The translations under genes and the position numbers were made by a program. DNA of 64,000 nucleotides from Dyadobacter flavalbus (lineage in GTDB: Bacteria; Bacteroidota; Bacteroidia; Cytophagales; Spirosomataceae): the NCBI RefSeq assembly GCF_006149045.1, contig NZ_VBSN01000019.1:1-64000 (forward strand), in the 5' to 3' direction. Positions 62,591-64,000 of this stretch are shown here, piece after piece (within the stretch, counting starts at the first letter, position 1; each line of letters opens with the position of its first letter). The notes beneath the pieces are model-generated. The model was not told the DNA's origin and did not search any database. It worked only from the letters and a program-made list of their open reading frames with translations.

Positions 62591-63655
62591 ATGAAGTTAG
62601 AACGCTTTATCCAGCTCTGGACACATCGCTATCACAAATATTCGCATATTCTGAAAGCCAATTTACTCGGTTATCGGGCCGGGCTTCATTTTAAAACTGT
62701 CAAGAGCAGGTTAAAGCAGGGCCGTAAGCTGGTGGCTGTAATCCGCACGGAACATTTCGGCGACATTGTAGCGGCCGAGCCGATTTCCCGATATGTGCGG
62801 TCGTTGTACCCGGATGCATACATTGTATGGTTTGTAAAGCCGGCTTTTCATGAACTGGTCGATTATAATCCTGCCATTGACGAAGTTTTGCAGGAATTCT
62901 GTGTGACGCAGAGGGAAGTACTGCTTCAAACCGGCGTATTTGACGAAGTGTTTCAGTTGCAGTTTAAAAACAATAATCACTGCCCGAAATGTCAGATTTT
63001 TATCGAAAATCCGGTGGCGGAAAAGCGTGATATAACCATTTTCAATTACTTTGATTACGGAAACCTGCTGGAAGTCTTTGCGCAATCCGGCGATTTGATC
63101 CCGGCAAAAACGGCATTTCCTGCTGACGATCAGCCCAGACTTTATTTGCAGAAAAAACATGCTGAAAAAGCGGATTCCCTGCATTTGAACAAAAAGTTCA
63201 TTGTCATTCATTGTCAGTCCAATTATGCTCCGAAAGACTGGCCGGCAAAACACTGGGAAAAACTGGTGGAATGGCTTGCGGATCAATATGACTATGAAAT
63301 CGTGGAAATCGGGCTGAAAAGCAATCTTGAAATTAAAACCGGGGCATACCGGAATTTGTGCGGCCAGTTGTCTATCCTGGAAACAGCGGAAGTTATTCGC
63401 CGGGCCAGTTTCTTTATTGGTCTGGACAGCGGCCCGTCGCATCTGGGCAATGCAACGGGCACTTTCGGGATTATTTTAATGGGGTCGCTCAATAATTTTC
63501 CACAGTATAATCCGTATTCCGGAAGCTACGGACGACAGGAAAATGCCTTGTTTGTCCGCCAGGACGGAATGCCGTGTTCCGCGCTTTCATTTGAGTTTGT
63601 GCGTGAAAAAGTAGCGTCCGTTCTGAACAGCCGCAAAGCTGAAAAGCAGAACTGA
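62591..63655 (+). CDS. Glycosyltransferase family 9 (heptosyltransferase-like)
   Basis: A 354-residue GT-B enzyme started at 62591 (MKLERFIQLWTHRYHK), though the frame extends to 62567. Motifs: VAVIRTEHFGDIVAAEPISR near the N-terminus, FIVIHCQSNYAPKDWPAKHWEKLVEWL in the middle, and IGLDSGPSHLGNATGT near the end, the nucleotide-sugar-binding site. GT9 members add heptose or related sugars to LPS core; here it may act on a surface glycan. It has no neighbours from an LPS cluster. Confidence 0.88.
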   Translation: MKLERFIQLWTHRYHKYSHILKANLLGYRAGLHFKTVKSRLKQGRKLVAVIRTEHFGDIVAAEPISRYVRSLYPDAYIVWFVKPAFHELVDYNPAIDEVLQEFCVTQREVLLQTGVFDEVFQLQFKNNNHCPKCQIFIENPVAEKRDITIFNYFDYGNLLEVFAQSGDLIPAKTAFPADDQPRLYLQKKHAEKADSLHLNKKFIVIHCQSNYAPKDWPAKHWEKLVEWLADQYDYEIVEIGLKSNLEIKTGAYRNLCGQLSILETAEVIRRASFFIGLDSGPSHLGNATGTFGIILMGSLNNFPQYNPYSGSYGRQENALFVRQDGMPCSALSFEFVREKVASVLNSRKAEKQN

Positions 63656-63659
63656 TGCT

Positions 63660-64000
63660 TTACCTTGAACCAAAGATAGCGCTTCCGACGCGCACAAGCG
63701 TACTTCCTTCTTCTACCGCAATCGGATAATCGCCGCTCATTCCCATCGACAGTTCCTGCATCTTGACCTGATCGGATTCAAATTGTTTAAAGGAATCAAA
63801 CAGGTTTTTTAATCCCCGGAATTCAGCCCTGATTTTCGTTTCATCATCCGTATTGGAAGCCATTCCCATTAATCCCTTGATTTTAACCGATTTATAAGAC
63901 CTTAATTCTTCGGATTGCAGGATTTCCGCGGCTTCTTCTTCGGATAATCCGAATTTTGTTTCTTCACGCGCAATGAAAATCTGTAAAAGACAAGGAATAA
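63660..64000 (-). CDS. YggS/PLPBP-family pyridoxal phosphate homeostasis protein, partial
   Basis: The C-terminal 112 residues are visible; the rest lies beyond the right edge. Diagnostic stretches: PCLLQIFIAREETKFGLSEEE, IKGLMGMAS, LSMGMSGDYPIAVEEGSTLVRVGSAIFG. This is the C-terminal half of the alanine racemase-like barrel that binds PLP (Lys lies outside). YggS regulates PLP and amino acid balance. The stop is 4 bp from that of the GT9 gene (convergent). Confidence 0.94.
   Translation of the reverse strand, partial: IPCLLQIFIAREETKFGLSEEEAAEILQSEELRSYKSVKIKGLMGMASNTDDETKIRAEFRGLKNLFDSFKQFESDQVKMQELSMGMSGDYPIAVEEGSTLVRVGSAIFGSR

Overview
The window looks like chromosomal DNA from a Bacteroidota, most likely a pigmented Cytophagales bacterium of the Dyadobacter/Spirosoma kind. 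Reasons: a SusD C-terminus at the left edge, LytS/LytTR two-component pairs, a DUF2723 protein, lipoproteins with Bacteroidota-style signal peptides, few Shine-Dalgarno sequences, -7 promoter elements of the TAnnTTTG type, and a zeaxanthin-type carotenoid operon. The species assignment is inference. I found no rRNA, tRNA, CRISPR array or transposase.

Layout. 1-8.7 kb: SusD end, two PepSY-like secreted proteins, small lipoprotein, Tat-exported aldo/keto reductase, LytTR regulator with two LytS-type kinases, DoxX-like protein, Nudix hydrolase and an MpaB-type oxygenase. 8.7-12.5 kb: three-subunit molybdenum hydroxylase (2Fe-2S, FAD with extra Fe-S, Moco). 12.6-17.6 kb: a tandem array of four cassettes on the minus strand. 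Each has a near-identical leader and lipoprotein signal peptide and its own terminator, but a divergent body. In the third cassette the lipoprotein body has been replaced by a CMAH-like metallo-beta-lactamase-fold gene, leaving a 27-residue signal-peptide mini-ORF on one side and a broken C-terminal stub on the other. This is the most unusual structure in the window.

17.7-23.8 kb: a LacI-regulated catabolic operon with an NRAMP-fold transporter that has lost both metal-binding motifs, a Rossmann epimerase-like protein lacking the catalytic lysine, a DapA-family aldolase and a Tat-exported enolase-superfamily enzyme. Together they suggest use of a sugar acid or similar organic compound. 23.9-41.8 kb: mostly single genes (VOC protein, 2'-5' RNA ligase-like protein, DUF2723, TreS-like GH13, PQQ dehydrogenase with cytochrome c domain, mucin-like Ser/Thr/Pro protein, two DUF421 proteins with zinc ribbons, ThuA, EamA, GH26) and a family 2 encapsulin shell protein with no recognisable cargo gene beside it.

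42.1-48.4 kb: carotenoid region. A CarH/LitR-type B12-binding MerR regulator heads crtI-crtB-idi-crtZ-crtY, predicted to make zeaxanthin from GGPP. An 11-bp inverted repeat covers its promoter. A FAD-dependent reductase converges on crtY and a LexA-like S24 regulator diverges from the operon. 49.3-64 kb: GT2 plus flippase-like protein, ruvC, a TetR-controlled TolC/HlyD/MFS efflux operon with a large palindromic operator, a NFACT/RqcH-like protein, mrdA-rodA cell elongation genes, a DUF423 protein, a GT9 glycosyltransferase and the C-terminus of a YggS-type PLP protein.
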